Positions 11,590 through 21,819 of a stretch of 64,000 bases of DNA are shown here, one piece after another. The notes under the pieces are model-generated. The model did not search any database. It was not told the origin of the DNA and saw only the letters and a list, made by a program, of their open reading frames with translations. Numbering within the stretch: the stretch's first letter is position 1; every line of letters starts with the position of its first letter. The DNA comes from Lithobates sylvaticus (lineage: Eukaryota > Chordata > Amphibia > Anura > Ranidae), in the NCBI GenBank assembly GCA_028564925.1, contig CM053030.1:405123603-405187602 (forward strand), given 5' to 3'. Position numbers and translations under genes: made by a program.

Positions 11590-12010
11590 GGGATAGGTGT
11601 CGGTGATGGGAAAGGAAGGGGGGGGGGGACCCAGAATATGGGGGGGATTGGACAGGTTGAAGGAGGGGGAAAAAGGGATAGAGCAAGAGAGATGAGGGGA
11701 AGGGGATGGGAAGGGGAGAAAAGGGGAGGGGGAAGGGAAGGGGGAGGAGGGAGGGGGGGAAAAAAGGAAAGAGGAAAAAGAAAAAGGGAAGGGAATGGGA
11801 AGGGGGAGAGAAAAAAAAAAAAAAAGGGAAGGGAGAGGGGGGAGGGGGGGGGGGGAAAGACAAAGATGAGTTTTTGGGGATGGGAAAGGAAAGGGGAGAC
11901 AAAAGGGGGGCAAAAGGGGGAGGGGAAAGAGAGAAGGGAGGGGGGGGAAAAAAAAGGGGGGGGGGAAAGAGGGATCAGGGGAGTGCTAGGTTGGGTGGGG
12001 AAGGAAAATG
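11590..12010 (-). repeat. Polypurine tract (polypyrimidine on the element strand)
   Basis: About 400 bp of G/A almost without pyrimidines, mirrored as a C/T tract at about 15650-16010 in the other arm. The tract differs in length between arms in its G and A runs. Long glycine/arginine- or proline/phenylalanine-rich open frames over it are compositional artefacts. Confidence 0.85.
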
Positions 12011-12408
12011 GCAAAGTATTTAGATGACAGCTTGGTTGGTGTTTGGAAGAAAGGGGGATACCTACCCTATAGCAGTTGCAATCAGGCTTGAAGTGCACCC
12101 GGGATTCAGGACATACAGGGTTAAATTGTAAGCTTCGGTCACGGTCCTCCAATAATAGGAGGAACCTTACTGGGATAGTAAGGTTAGAGTTCAGGTAGAA
12201 GCCTTAATATGGTAACGGTGTTGGGGTTTGTGTCCTGTGAGTATGGGGAGGAGGATAGCAGTTATCAACTGGGTAGTTATGTGAATATCACAGCACAGGA
12301 CGATGCAGCATAAAAAGGAGGGGGTATAGAGGTGCTTACCTTGTTTGATGTGGTCCAGTTGAGTCCCGGGTGCTGAGCCTGCCACAAGTCAAGGCGGCTA
12401 AGCAGCCG

Positions 12409-12486
12409 CCTTATAAGCCTCCAACCCGGAAGTCTAGAGATCGGCGCTGTTGCGCCGAGCAGTGACGTCACCGGGTCCGCCGCTCC
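12409..12486 (-). promoter_or_regulatory. Promoter-like motifs of the left pLTR
   Basis: Minus-strand mirror of the right-arm promoter: TTATAAGG box at 12409-12416 and a TGACGTCA site about 50 bp further upstream on that strand. See the right-arm entry for the fuller description. Confidence 0.45.
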
Positions 12487-13119
12487 CAACGTGCGCGCGC
12501 ATCATCATGAGAATACGCGCGCACGTTGACCCCTATCACAACATGGTATGAAAATGGGAAACACCGCGAGCTCTCCCTTGTAAGGGAAAGTGACTCGCCG
12601 TGTTGGAGAGGCGCGGGTCCATCCTGGGGAGAATTAACTCGTTGTGTCCCCGCTGGATGCCCAAGGGGAGGAGCCGAGGCGGAGAATGAGGGGTTATAAA
12701 CAAACTTCATAAGGCAAATGAATAACAATAAACATTTGACCAGTACTAATAAGTTACAGAAGTATTATATTGGGGTACAATGGATACCGCAGTGCAAAGG
12801 GCACACAGAGATCAAGTGTGCCCCGTCACGGCGGGATCCATCGGTCCCAATTACAAATATCACAGATAAAAAAATTTAATACATAAAGTACAAATTCTTT
12901 GAATCAAAATCTCACCATAAGCTTTCATAATTTTGAGGTCTGTAAAGAATAAAAATTTCAAGGAGTGAATATAGGATACAACAACAAACCAAATGGCTTA
13001 TCAAATCTGGGTCACACAAGTTGTGGCCCTTAGTGGACAATAGGACATTAGCAGTGTTCAATCGAACACAAGGGCATTGTGATGGAGTCCCAAAACAACA
13101 TGTAGACAGTTTATATGGT

Positions 13120-13695
13120 TTATTTGAGAAAATGTTTATAAGTGTGGGCCTCATTAAGTCCTGGGGGGATGAGGGCATCGAGTCTTTCTATCCAGAGCGA
13201 TTCTCTTCTTAGAATTTCCCGATCCCAATCACCTCCCCTCGGGTTTTCCGCGATCACTTCAAGTACAAAGAATTTGGCTACTTCAGGTTTGTATCTATGA
13301 TGGATACCAATATGTCGGCCCACCGAAGTTAATTTGCCACTGGAAGAATAATAGAGGTGATCTCCCATTCTTTGGCGCAGTTCCCTAGCGGTCTTCCCTA
13401 CATAGAAGGCGTTGCAGGAACAAACCATTAGGTATACTACGCCTTTTGTACTACAATTGGCGTGTTGCGTGGGGTGAAAAGTTTCGCCATTCGGGAGGAT
13501 ATATGAGGTACCCTCTAAAATCCATGGGCATTTAGGGCAGTCTCCACATCTAAAGGTGCCTTTAGGGCCCAAACGGGGCCGTGGGTCCTTTAGATAGTGG
13601 CTGCTAGTCAGTTGGTCACCTAAGGTGGTTGCTTTTTTAAAAACTAGTTCCGGGGTAGGCCGAAGGTATTTGCCGAGGGTATGATGATCAGTCAA
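13120..13695 (-). CDS. GIY-YIG endonuclease domain of a Penelope-like element (left arm, partial)
   Basis: 191 codons from the first ATG; the frame appears open further upstream to the palindrome centre at about 13808, so the ATG is probably internal. In order it shows a linker (HTLGKYLRPTPELVF), a cysteine/histidine cluster (CGDCPKCP ... FHPTQHANC) and the GIY-YIG core (GVVYLMVC ... FYVGKT, then ELRQRMGDHL). A later RRESLWIERLDAL block carries the usual conserved acidic region. In this family the domain nicks target DNA for target-primed reverse transcription. The upstream reverse transcriptase is absent. The protein differs from the right-arm copy at only about two residues (R/S in DPRPxLGP, G/D in NPRGxDW). 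Confidence 0.8.
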   Translation of the reverse strand: MTDHHTLGKYLRPTPELVFKKATTLGDQLTSSHYLKDPRPRLGPKGTFRCGDCPKCPWILEGTSYILPNGETFHPTQHANCSTKGVVYLMVCSCNAFYVGKTARELRQRMGDHLYYSSSGKLTSVGRHIGIHHRYKPEVAKFFVLEVIAENPRGGDWDREILRRESLWIERLDALIPPGLNEAHTYKHFLK

Positions 13696-13808
13696 TAAAT
13701 GCCAGTGGTTCGACAGGATACTGCGGAAAATATTATGGTGGATGGAAAATTTTGTAACAATTTTAACAGTAGCTGGATGTTCAGGACGGGGGGACCCGTA
13801 TAATAGGG

Positions 13809-13812
13809 ACGT
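13809..13812. other. Centre of the 5.8 kb palindrome
   Basis: The sequence GGGAC-GTCA-GTCCC marks the symmetry point. Both arms lose the retroelement coding sequence at this point, in the linker between reverse transcriptase and endonuclease. Confidence 0.85.
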
Positions 13813-13929
13813 CAGTCCCTATTATACAGGTCCCCCCGTCCTGAACATCCAGCTACTGTTAAAATTGTTACAAAATTTTCCATCCACCATAATATTTTCC
13901 GCAGTATCCTGTCGAACCACTGGCATTTA

Positions 13930-14505
13930 TTGACTGATCATCATACCCTCGGCAAATACCTTCGGCCTACCCCGGAACTAGTTTTTAAAAAAGCAACCAC
14001 CTTAGGTGACCAACTGACTAGCAGCCACTATCTAAAGGACCCACGGCCCAGTTTGGGCCCTAAAGGCACCTTTAGATGTGGAGACTGCCCTAAATGCCCA
14101 TGGATTTTAGAGGGTACCTCATATATCCTCCCGAATGGCGAAACTTTTCACCCCACGCAACACGCCAATTGTAGTACAAAAGGCGTAGTATACCTAATGG
14201 TTTGTTCCTGCAACGCCTTCTATGTAGGGAAGACCGCTAGGGAACTGCGCCAAAGAATGGGAGATCACCTCTATTATTCTTCCAGTGGCAAATTAACTTC
14301 GGTGGGCCGACATATTGGTATCCATCATAGATACAAACCTGAAGTAGCCAAATTCTTTGTACTTGAAGTGATCGCGGAAAACCCGAGGGGAGATGATTGG
14401 GATCGGGAAATTCTAAGAAGAGAATCGCTCTGGATAGAAAGACTCGATGCCCTCATCCCCCCAGGACTTAATGAGGCCCACACTTATAAACATTTTCTCA
14501 AATAA
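13930..14505 (+). CDS. GIY-YIG endonuclease domain of a Penelope-like element (right arm, partial)
   Basis: 191 codons from ATG. In-frame sequence continues upstream to about 13817 (PRPEHPATVKIVTKF ... NHWHLLTDHHTLG), where Penelope proteins have the linker following the reverse transcriptase thumb. The order CGDCPKCP cluster, VVYLMVC/FYVGKT GIY-YIG core, MGDHLYYSS, IERLDAL ending HFLK and stop is the full endonuclease domain. It is the mirror copy of 13120-13695 with about two residue differences. Which arm is older, and whether either is transcribed, cannot be read from sequence. Confidence 0.8.
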   Translation: MTDHHTLGKYLRPTPELVFKKATTLGDQLTSSHYLKDPRPSLGPKGTFRCGDCPKCPWILEGTSYILPNGETFHPTQHANCSTKGVVYLMVCSCNAFYVGKTARELRQRMGDHLYYSSSGKLTSVGRHIGIHHRYKPEVAKFFVLEVIAENPRGDDWDREILRRESLWIERLDALIPPGLNEAHTYKHFLK

Positions 14506-15154
14506 ACCATATAAACTGTCTACATGTTGTTTTGGGACTCCATCACAATGCCCTTGTGTTCGATTGAACACTGCTAATGTCCTATTGTCCACTAAGGGCC
14601 ACAACTTGTGTGACCCAGATTTGATAAGCCATTTGGTTTGTTGTTGTATCCTATATTCACTCCTTGAAATTTTTATTCTTTACAGACCTCAAAATTATGA
14701 AAGCTTATGGTGAGATTTTGATTCAAAGAATTTGTACTTTATGTATTAAATTTTTTTATCTGTGATATTTGTAATTGGGACCGATGGATCCCGCCGTGAC
14801 GGGGCACACTTGATCTCTGTGTGCCCTTTGCACTGCGGTATCCATTGTACCCCAATATAATACTTCTGTAACTTATTAGTACTGGTCAAATGTTTATTGT
14901 TATTCATTTGCCTTATGAAGTTTGTTTATAACCCCTCATTCTCCGCCTCGGCTCCTCCCCTTGGGCATCCAGCGGGGACACAACGAGTTAATTCTCCCCA
15001 GGACGGACCCGCGCCTCTCCAACACGGCGAGTCACTTTCCCTTACAAGGGAGAGCTCGCGGTGTTTCCCCTTTTCATACCATGTTGTGATAGGGGTCAAC
15101 GTGCGCGCGTATTCTCATGATGATGCGCGCGCACGTTGGGAGCGGCGGACCCGG

Positions 15155-15290
15155 TGACGTCACTGCTCGGCGCAACAGCGCCGATCTCTAGACTTCCGGG
15201 TTGGAGGCTTATAAGGCGGCTGCTTAGCCGCCTTGACTTGTGGCAGGCTCAGCACCCGGGACTCAACTGGACCACATCAAACAAGGTAAG
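15155..15290 (+). promoter_or_regulatory. pLTR promoter-like block: CRE site, TATA-like box, 5' splice site
   Basis: TGACGTCA (15155-15162), a perfect CRE/ATF consensus, is followed by TTATAAGG (15209-15216). A strong 5' splice site AAG|GTAAGC comes about 70 bp later (GT at 15286). Penelope pLTRs are known to carry the promoter and sometimes a 5'-UTR intron, so this block probably drove transcription of a downstream copy. A candidate acceptor, TGTCCGCAG, ends at 16172 after the polypyrimidine tract. It is not preserved in the left arm. Confidence 0.5.
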
Positions 15291-15649
15291 CACCTCTATA
15301 CCCCCTCCTTTTTATGCTGCATCGTCCTGTGCTGTGATATTCACATAACTACCCAGTTGATAACTGCTATCCTCCTCCCCATACTCACAGGACACAAACC
15401 CCAACACCGTTACCATATTAAGGCTTCTACCTGAACTCTAACCTTACTATCCCAGTAAGGTTCCTCCTATTATTGGAGGACCGTGACCGAAGCTTACAAT
15501 TTAACCCTGTATGTCCTGAATCCCGGGTGCACTTCAAGCCTGATTGCAACTGCTATAGGGTAGGTATCCCCCTTTCTTCCAAACACCAACCAAGCTGTCA
15601 TCTAAATACTTTGCCATTTTCCTTCCCCACCCAACCTAGCACTCCCCTG

Positions 15650-16010
15650 ATCCCTCTTCCCCCCCCCCCTTTTCCCCCCCCCCCCCCCCTCCCTTCTCTC
15701 TTTCCCCTCCCCCTTTTGCCCCCCTTTTGTCTCCCCTTTCCTTTCCCATCCCCAAAAACTCCCCTTTGTCTTTCCCCCCCCCCCCCTCCCCCCTCTCCCT
15801 TCCCTTTTTTTTTTCTCTCCCCCTTCCCATTCCCTTCCCTTTTTCTTTTTCCTCTTTCCTTTTTTCCCCCCCTCCCTCCTCCCCCTTCCCTTCCCCCTCC
15901 CCTTTTCTCCCCTTCCCATCCCCTTCCCCTCATCTCTCTTGCTCTATCCCTTTTTCCCCCTCCTTCAACCTGTCCAATCCCCCCCATATTCTGGGTCCCC
16001 CCCCTTCCTT
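15650..16010 (+). repeat. Polypyrimidine tract
   Basis: Long C/T-only stretch between the candidate donor (15286) and acceptor (16172) of the right pLTR; mirror of 11590-12010. It has different homopolymer lengths from the left arm. Confidence 0.8.
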
Positions 16011-16361
16011 TCCCATCACCGACACCTATCCCGTTCCCTCTCCTCTTAACCAATGGCACCACCTTTTGGATCAAGCACAATATATCTTTATCTACCTATT
16101 CAACCTTCCTTGGTTTACCTGCCCCTGGCACTAATTGCAATTTACCATACATTTAGCCTCCCGTGTCCGCAGTGGGCGGGAAATCCCCCTTGTGGGGACC
16201 CCAGGTGCCTCCTTCTGGATCCCCGTGGGACCCGAGCGGTGAGTGATGTGTACCCCAGTCTACTCCCATTGTTATTACAATTTTTCTACCAGTGCTATTG
16301 GTCTCAATGTAATATAAAAAAGATGTTTCATAGCATTAAGATTGTATTTTCTCTTGCCCCA

Positions 16362-16426
16362 GATGCCCTAAACTCTCCTGAGGAAGCGATCTTTCGCGAA
16401 ACTAGTTGAGAAACACTATTGGCATC
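16362..16426 (+). ncRNA. Hammerhead ribozyme (Penelope-associated type), right arm
   Basis: Stem I outer GATGCC (16362-16367) pairs with GGCATC (16421-16426). Inner TCTC (16374-16377) pairs with GAGA (16408-16411). The core CTGAGGA is at 16378-16384. Stem II is GCG (16386-16388) with CGC (16395-16397) around a 6-nt loop, preceded by one extra A. GAAAC is at 16398-16402. Stem III is reduced to the self-complementary ACTAGT (16401-16406), as in small hammerheads thought to act as dimers. The predicted cleavage point follows T16407. The pairings are read directly; activity is inferred. Confidence 0.8.
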
Positions 16427-16764
16427 CATTTTTCCCCCCCTACAAGGGATCCTGGAACTATGTAAACTATAATTGTCTGTCTTAATTCATGTAATACTGT
16501 TATTGCAGCCCTACGTTTGGGCTACATGTAAATGTCTATTTGTATATTTTATCGTTATCTCTTTAATAAAAATTGGAATTTTTATATACTTATTGTTTAA
16601 ATATATGGGTATCGAGATAGTCCGTCATTCCCACAGGTGTCGTATGGCCCCACTAGGGAGTAGTCCATACAACTTCACCTATCTCTTCACATTAATTGCT
16701 TAGGATGATGATACCCACCCCTACCCCCCTTGTTCTACTATTTGACAGAGGCTAAACCAATATA

Positions 16765-16780
16765 GTGTCTGCCATAATGT
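16765..16780 (+). repeat. Target site duplication, right copy (16 bp)
   Basis: GTGTCTGCCATAATGT, identical to 10918-10933. After it the interrupted piggyBac-type MITE resumes (CGCAGTCACG...). Confidence 0.8.
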
Positions 16781-17290
16781 CGCAGTCACGATAAAAATTA
16801 GCAGATTTGCAGATCGCCGCCATTACTAATAAAAAAAAAAAAAAAAATATTATAAAAATGCCATAAAACTATCCCCTATTTTGTAGACGCTATAACTTTT
16901 GCGCAAACCAATCAATATACGCTTATTGCGTGTTTTTTTTACCAAAAATATGTAGAAGAATACATATCGGTCTAAACTGAGGAAAAAAAAATTGTTTTTT
17001 ATATATATTTTGGGGGGGGGGGGGATATTTATTACAGAAAAAAGTAAAAAATATTGCTTTTTTTTCTAAATTTATGCTCTTTTTTTGTTTATAGCGCAAA
17101 AAATAAAAACCACAGAGGTGATCAAATACCACCAAAAGAAAGCTCTATTTGTGGGAAAAAAGGACTTCAATTTTGTTTGGGTGCAACGTCGCACAACCGC
17201 ACAATTGTAAGTTAAAGCGACGCAGTGCCGAATCGCAAAAAGTGCTCTGGTCAGGAAGGGGGTAAATTCTTCCAGGGCTGAAGCGGTTAA

Positions 17291-18219
17291 AGGGGAATAC
17301 CTGCTAAAAAGTAAGTATTTCTATGCTTTACACCCCCTACGCTAAAAAAGCAGTTGACCCTTACTATAAAGGAGGGGGGCATAAAAAAGTTATTTTAAAG
17401 GCTGATCAGAGTTCAGCTTTAAAAAAATAAATACAAAACTGCATTAAGTGTTTTTTTTTTTTTTTATCTGCCTGAAATTCAGGCTTAAACTTCTCTTTCA
17501 GCTAATGCATGTTTTTATTTTGTTCATTTTCTGTACATGAATGGCTGCTCTGCTAAGCAATTACTATTCAAGTCACAGTGTTTACGTAACTGCACGATGT
17601 GGGATAAACCAAGCCATTTCACACTTTTTATTTTGGGGATTAGTACAGTCTTCGTTTATTTCCTCCACTTATACGCTCTGAATGACAGTCTAGCACACAG
17701 TTGTTAAGATCCTTATATTGTTATTGTGTGTTTTGCTTAATTTGTGTTACAATTGAGCAAAACACAATTTGGGCTACAAAAATAAAACCTGAGATTGCAT
17801 AAAATGGGCAATTTCCTGGCACATAATTGTTAGTTTTATGTTTCTTAAGATAGTGTTTTTTTTTATATTTAAAAGACTTTGACAAGTACCTGTCTGTATA
17901 TGCTCTGAATTCTGGGTTAACAAGTGCATTTAAGCTTGCTTTATACTTTGATAAAACTGAACACTTGAATTTGAAGAAAAAGCATTTGAAAACTGAGAAT
18001 GTTTAATAACATTGCATTGAAGGCAAAAGCTCTCAAAACATTACCTAAGGTTAAAGTGAAACGTCCCCCAATATTCTTTCTTTTACTTTAATATATAGCG
18101 GGGAAAGCTTTTAACCTCTGTTAAAGTTTTATTGTTGTCTGTTTCTCCATTAGTGATATTTCTGTTTATTTCCTGTCTCCGTGTCACAGAAAGTGAGGGG
18201 AAATTCACAACAAACAACA
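17291..18219. other. No recognisable gene
   Basis: AT-rich unassigned sequence with short A and T runs. There is no convincing coding, RNA or terminal-repeat signal. Confidence 0.55.
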
Positions 18220-18490
18220 ACAAAATCCAATCGGACTTTTTCCGATCGTATGTATAGAATTCCGACGCACAAGGTGCCACACATTCTCAGAATAAATTTG
18301 GGGACGAAAGCTATTGGCTACTGGCCTCTTCGTAGTCCCGTCATGTGTTTTTCCTTCCCCGCATTCTGAACGATCGGATTTTCCGACAACTTTGTGCGAC
18401 CGTGTGCATTCAAGACAAGTTTCGGCCAAAATCCATCAGGAAAGATCAGATGGATTTTGTGGTCGGAATGTCCGAACGTGTGTACAAGGC
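18220..18490. mobile_element. TCGGA-rich dispersed repeat
   Basis: It shares motifs with 1048-1305 (TCGGACTTTTTCCGATC, CGGATTTTCCGACAA, GTGTGTACAAGGC). It is probably the same non-autonomous family, with approximate ends and no coding capacity. Confidence 0.45.
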
Positions 18491-18666
18491 ATTAAAGGGT
18501 GGATTTACCCTCACTGTGACAAGAATTCTCCTCCCTTCCTGTATCCGGGGCAGGAAAGGAAGGGATCGCTGTCAAGTAATAAAACAGACAGCAATATACC
18601 CAATAAAGTTTCTGAGCTTACCTCACTTTGTCTATACCTAAATTTAAATTTGCCTTGTGTTTCACC

Positions 18667-19055
18667 TTAAAGTGGGGTGCCCCCTAAAAAAAATTTTTTA
18701 AAAGTCAGCAGCTACAAATACTGCAGCTGCTGACTCTTAATAATCAGACACTTACCTGTCCCAGGATCCATCGATGCGGGGGAATGAAGCCCCCCCCTCG
18801 TTCCCCGCTCCGCCACGCGCTGTGATACGACGCTCAGTCATCTGGGACACGTGACAGGTCCCAGATGACTGTGCGGCGCCGAGGGGAAGTGATGTCAGTG
18901 CCCGGGCACTGAAGGTGGCAGACTACGAGGGACCCCCTAGCAACAGGCATTTAGAGGTGAGTAAAAAATATTTTTTCCAATTATTTTATTTTTATTTTTA
19001 TTTATGATTTATAAGCAATTTTTTTTTTTTTTTTTGTGTGGAAACACCACTTTAA
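18667..19055. mobile_element. TTAA-flanked MITE, ~380 bp
   Basis: TTAA-AGTGGGGTGCCCC at the left and GGAAACACCACT-TTAA at the right form imperfect inverted ends bordered by TTAA (18667-18670 and 19052-19055). TTAA targets are characteristic of piggyBac transposition. The interior has an internal inverted pair (GTCAGCAGCT/AGCTGCTGAC) and no coding frame. Confidence 0.65.
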
Positions 19056-19810
19056 GCACACAGAATAGTCCAGTTATATAGCTTCCACATCTAGGAAATT
19101 AACCAACTATTGACCACAGAGACAAATTGCAAAATATCAAAATATACATGCCATCTTCTTATTTTTTATATTCAAAGGACTGCAGAATTGTTATAGAAGA
19201 ACATGTTTGCTCAAGAGGAATAGCACCAGAACATCCAGACTCAACCAGAAGTATTTTTTCTTGCAAACAGATGTTAATTATTAGAATATTAATTTAAAGA
19301 TGAACTGCGGACGAACAGCTATACACACACATGATGTACATATAAGGGTTTTACCTTTCAAAGACTATGTATTTCTTTTTATCTAGTTCTGAGTATTACA
19401 CAGTACCCTCACACAGCACAACAAGGTAAATAGAATTTTCTATTGGATAGTGAATGAGCATCAGTAGACTAAGGAGGTCATCCCTCTGCTCTCTCTGCTT
19501 CTCCGATCAGCATGTTCCTTATCATGCAGCAGACATGATTGCCTCCCAGTGCTTGCCCTCCGTTTCTCGATCTGAGTGCTGTTACATAAGGGATGGCATA
19601 AGGGGGATAGCAAATTCAACTACTTGAACTAGTTTCAGTAAAAAACACATATACAAATGTATTCATGAATACTGTACAGAGCTGCATTAATTTGTGTCTT
19701 ATTTTTGAATTCACCTGAATTTCTGAAATGTGTTTGAAAGACCGCTGCGCAAAAACCATGTGACATAAAATATTGCAACGATCACCATTTTATTCTCTAG
19801 GGTCTCTGCA

Positions 19811-19818
<8 letters not shown>

Positions 19819-19880
<62 letters not shown>
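19819..19880. repeat. (AT)n microsatellite
   Basis: About 60 bp of uninterrupted alternating A/T. Confidence 0.95.
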
Positions 19881-19883
<3 letters not shown>

Positions 19884-20640
19884 TGGGGGTTCTAAGTATT
19901 TTTGCAGCAAAAAAATACAGATTTTAACTTGTAAGCAACAAATGTCATAAAAAGGCTTAGGCGTGAAAAAGGGTTAAAGCCAAGCAACTACTGAAAGTAT
20001 CAAAATAATCATACTGATCAATGTACCATGACTTTAGCAATCTGAGGATGGAAAAGCTGAAAAAATTTAATTTTGCAAAAGCAGACAGCAAAAGTGTGAA
20101 ATTAAATCCCAATAAGGGAGTAAAGTATAACATTGCTTTTTACTATGCTGGCACAAAACGAAACAGCAAATTACTTGATGAAAGTGATATGTTCTACTTG
20201 TCTTTTACACTGCAGAATAGCAGTGACCCAAATAAAGCCTTCTACCGCCTTATCTGCAAAATGTTTGAAACAGAAGTCTTTCTATTAGTGACAACAGAAG
20301 TAAAGCTTAATTAAAGTAACAGAACTAAAACAAAAGAAATTTCAGATACGATATGATGATAAAATTATTGTCAGGGTTATCTGTTACTAGTAAAACTACT
20401 TTGGAATTTGGTCAGGAGAACTTACAAAACCTCCTCATTTGTTAACAAAATTATATAAACTATATAATTACTTCACAAGCCATGTTTTACTAGCTATATA
20501 AAAACTTCATCTTTTATTTTTTTTCAAAACCAGCTTTTTTTTTCAAATATCCTAATTGGACAGTAAAAAACACCAGACATGTATTTTTAGACCATGGGTT
20601 ATATGCAGCCTGCGGGCTATTTTCAGATTAATTGACACTG
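19881..20640. other. Unassigned, one orphan open frame
   Basis: An open frame of 97 codons at 20021-20314 (plus) is lysine/asparagine-rich with no motif I recognise. I do not call it a gene. Confidence 0.4.
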
Positions 20641-20782
20641 GCAGGACCGTCTTTAATATTGATTGGACCCTGGGCAAAAAATTTCTTGGGCCCCCCCCCC
20701 ATGCAATTTCACTCTCCATCTGCTCTGAGATATACAATAAATAGCAGCTAGGTTTAAAATCAGTTTACTGTATCAGATAAGG

Positions 20783-20992
20783 CAGCAATTGCGATTGGTT
20801 GCCAGAGGTTACAGCATATCATTGCTGCTTACTGACTGGGTTCTAGAGGTTATAGCACACATTACAGCTCACTGATTGGATGCTAGAGGTTACAGCAAAT
20901 GATTTCTGCTTGTTAACTGGATGCTAGAGATTACTGTACAGTAATACTGCTCACTGATTGGTTGCTAGAGGTTACAGCACATCATCTCCTCA
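20783..20992. repeat. ~57-bp tandem repeat, about 4 diverged units
   Basis: Units share CTGATTGGTTGCTAGAGGTT followed by ACAGCACA. They lie within a probable non-autonomous DNA element whose left end (CAGGACCGTCTTTAATATTG, at about 20641) resembles CAG-starting hAT ends. Confidence 0.65.
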
Positions 20993-21819
20993 CTGCAGGG
21001 GGGCATGATATACATATGAATGCCACCTTTATTTACATATCAATGCCACCGGCCGCAGCTATTTTCTTATTAATGCCACCGCTATTGGGCTCCATTTTTA
21101 TGGTTCCCAGACCCTAAAGACACCTTTAGACTCCATTCACACGAATGCGTTTTTTGATGCATTTTGCAGAAATGCAGGGAAATTTTGTCGGGGTCTGCGG
21201 GCGGGGGGCTTATCAGAATCCGGAACCTTCCTTTAACAAGGGGGCCCCCAGATCCTGGCCTCCCCCCTATGTGAATGAGTATGGGGTACATTGTACCCCT
21301 ACCCATTCACCAAAGAAAAGTAGTGTAGTGTGAAAAAATACAGTAGACAGCTTTTGACAAGTCTTTTATTAAAAATATATTCTTCCCTGCTTCTTCCTCC
21401 GGTCTTCCTGCATCTTCTCCTGCATCTTCCTCCTCCGGGCTTCTCCTTCTCCCACTTCTTCTTCCGCTCTTCCTCTTTCTCCTGTCTTCTTTGTCCGATG
21501 TGATTCTTCCTCTGCCGCCTGTCAGGAAGGGCATTCCAGCAGCCAAGATGGTGGCTGCAGAAGGCGTCCTGGGCTCCCAATTCCTGTGAGAAGAATTCCG
21601 CAGGTGCACCTGCACGCTCTGCAGTGCGCGCATGCACTCTGTGACAAGCCATGGCGCCAAAGGGGCTATTTAAACTTGGTCAGCAACATTACAGGGAGCT
21701 GTAATCAGTGTCCTTTCACTAGGCAGAATGGGGAAATGCTTGTTTACATTAGCATTTCCCCGTTCTTCCTCTCTGTGAGACGATCGTGGGTATCCCCACG
21801 GACATCGAGTCTGATATAT

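Larger units (their letters stand above)
10934..16764. mobile_element. Penelope-like retroelement, head-to-head inverted dimer
   Basis: Two near-identical arms of about 2.88 kb (10934-13808 minus, 13813-16691 plus) meet at a 4-bp centre, GTCA, within GGGACGTCAGTCCC. Each arm reads outward: C-terminal GIY-YIG endonuclease domain, non-coding block with promoter-like motifs, long purine/pyrimidine tract, hammerhead ribozyme, end. The right arm continues ~70 bp further than the left. GIY-YIG with an upstream CCHH-like cluster, ribozyme and pLTR-like region are hallmarks of Neptune-type Penelope-like elements. The reverse transcriptase part is absent from both arms, so neither copy is complete. 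A 16-bp duplication flanks the whole. Family assignment is from motifs read by eye. Confidence 0.8.
10459..17290. mobile_element. piggyBac-type MITE interrupted by a Penelope-like insertion
   Basis: Left end TTAT-CCACTTGCCGACC (TTAT at 10459-10462, probably a mutated TTAA) and right end CAGGGCTGAAGCGG-TTAA (TTAA at 17287-17290). The last ~500 bp are the reverse complement of the left end of the 8.6 kb piggyBac at 42551 (shared CGCTATAACTTTTGCGCAAA and CCACTTCAGCCC-type end). Without the 5.8 kb insertion at 10934-16764 it would be about 1 kb and non-coding. Confidence 0.7.

Noticed and set aside
11466-12152. 228-codon proline/phenylalanine-rich frame and mirrored glycine/arginine-rich frames
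   Set aside because: Composition artefacts of the polypurine/polypyrimidine tract; mirrored in the other arm with frame differences.
20021-20314. 97-codon plus-strand frame
   Set aside because: Low-complexity lysine/asparagine-rich, no domain, no splice or promoter context.
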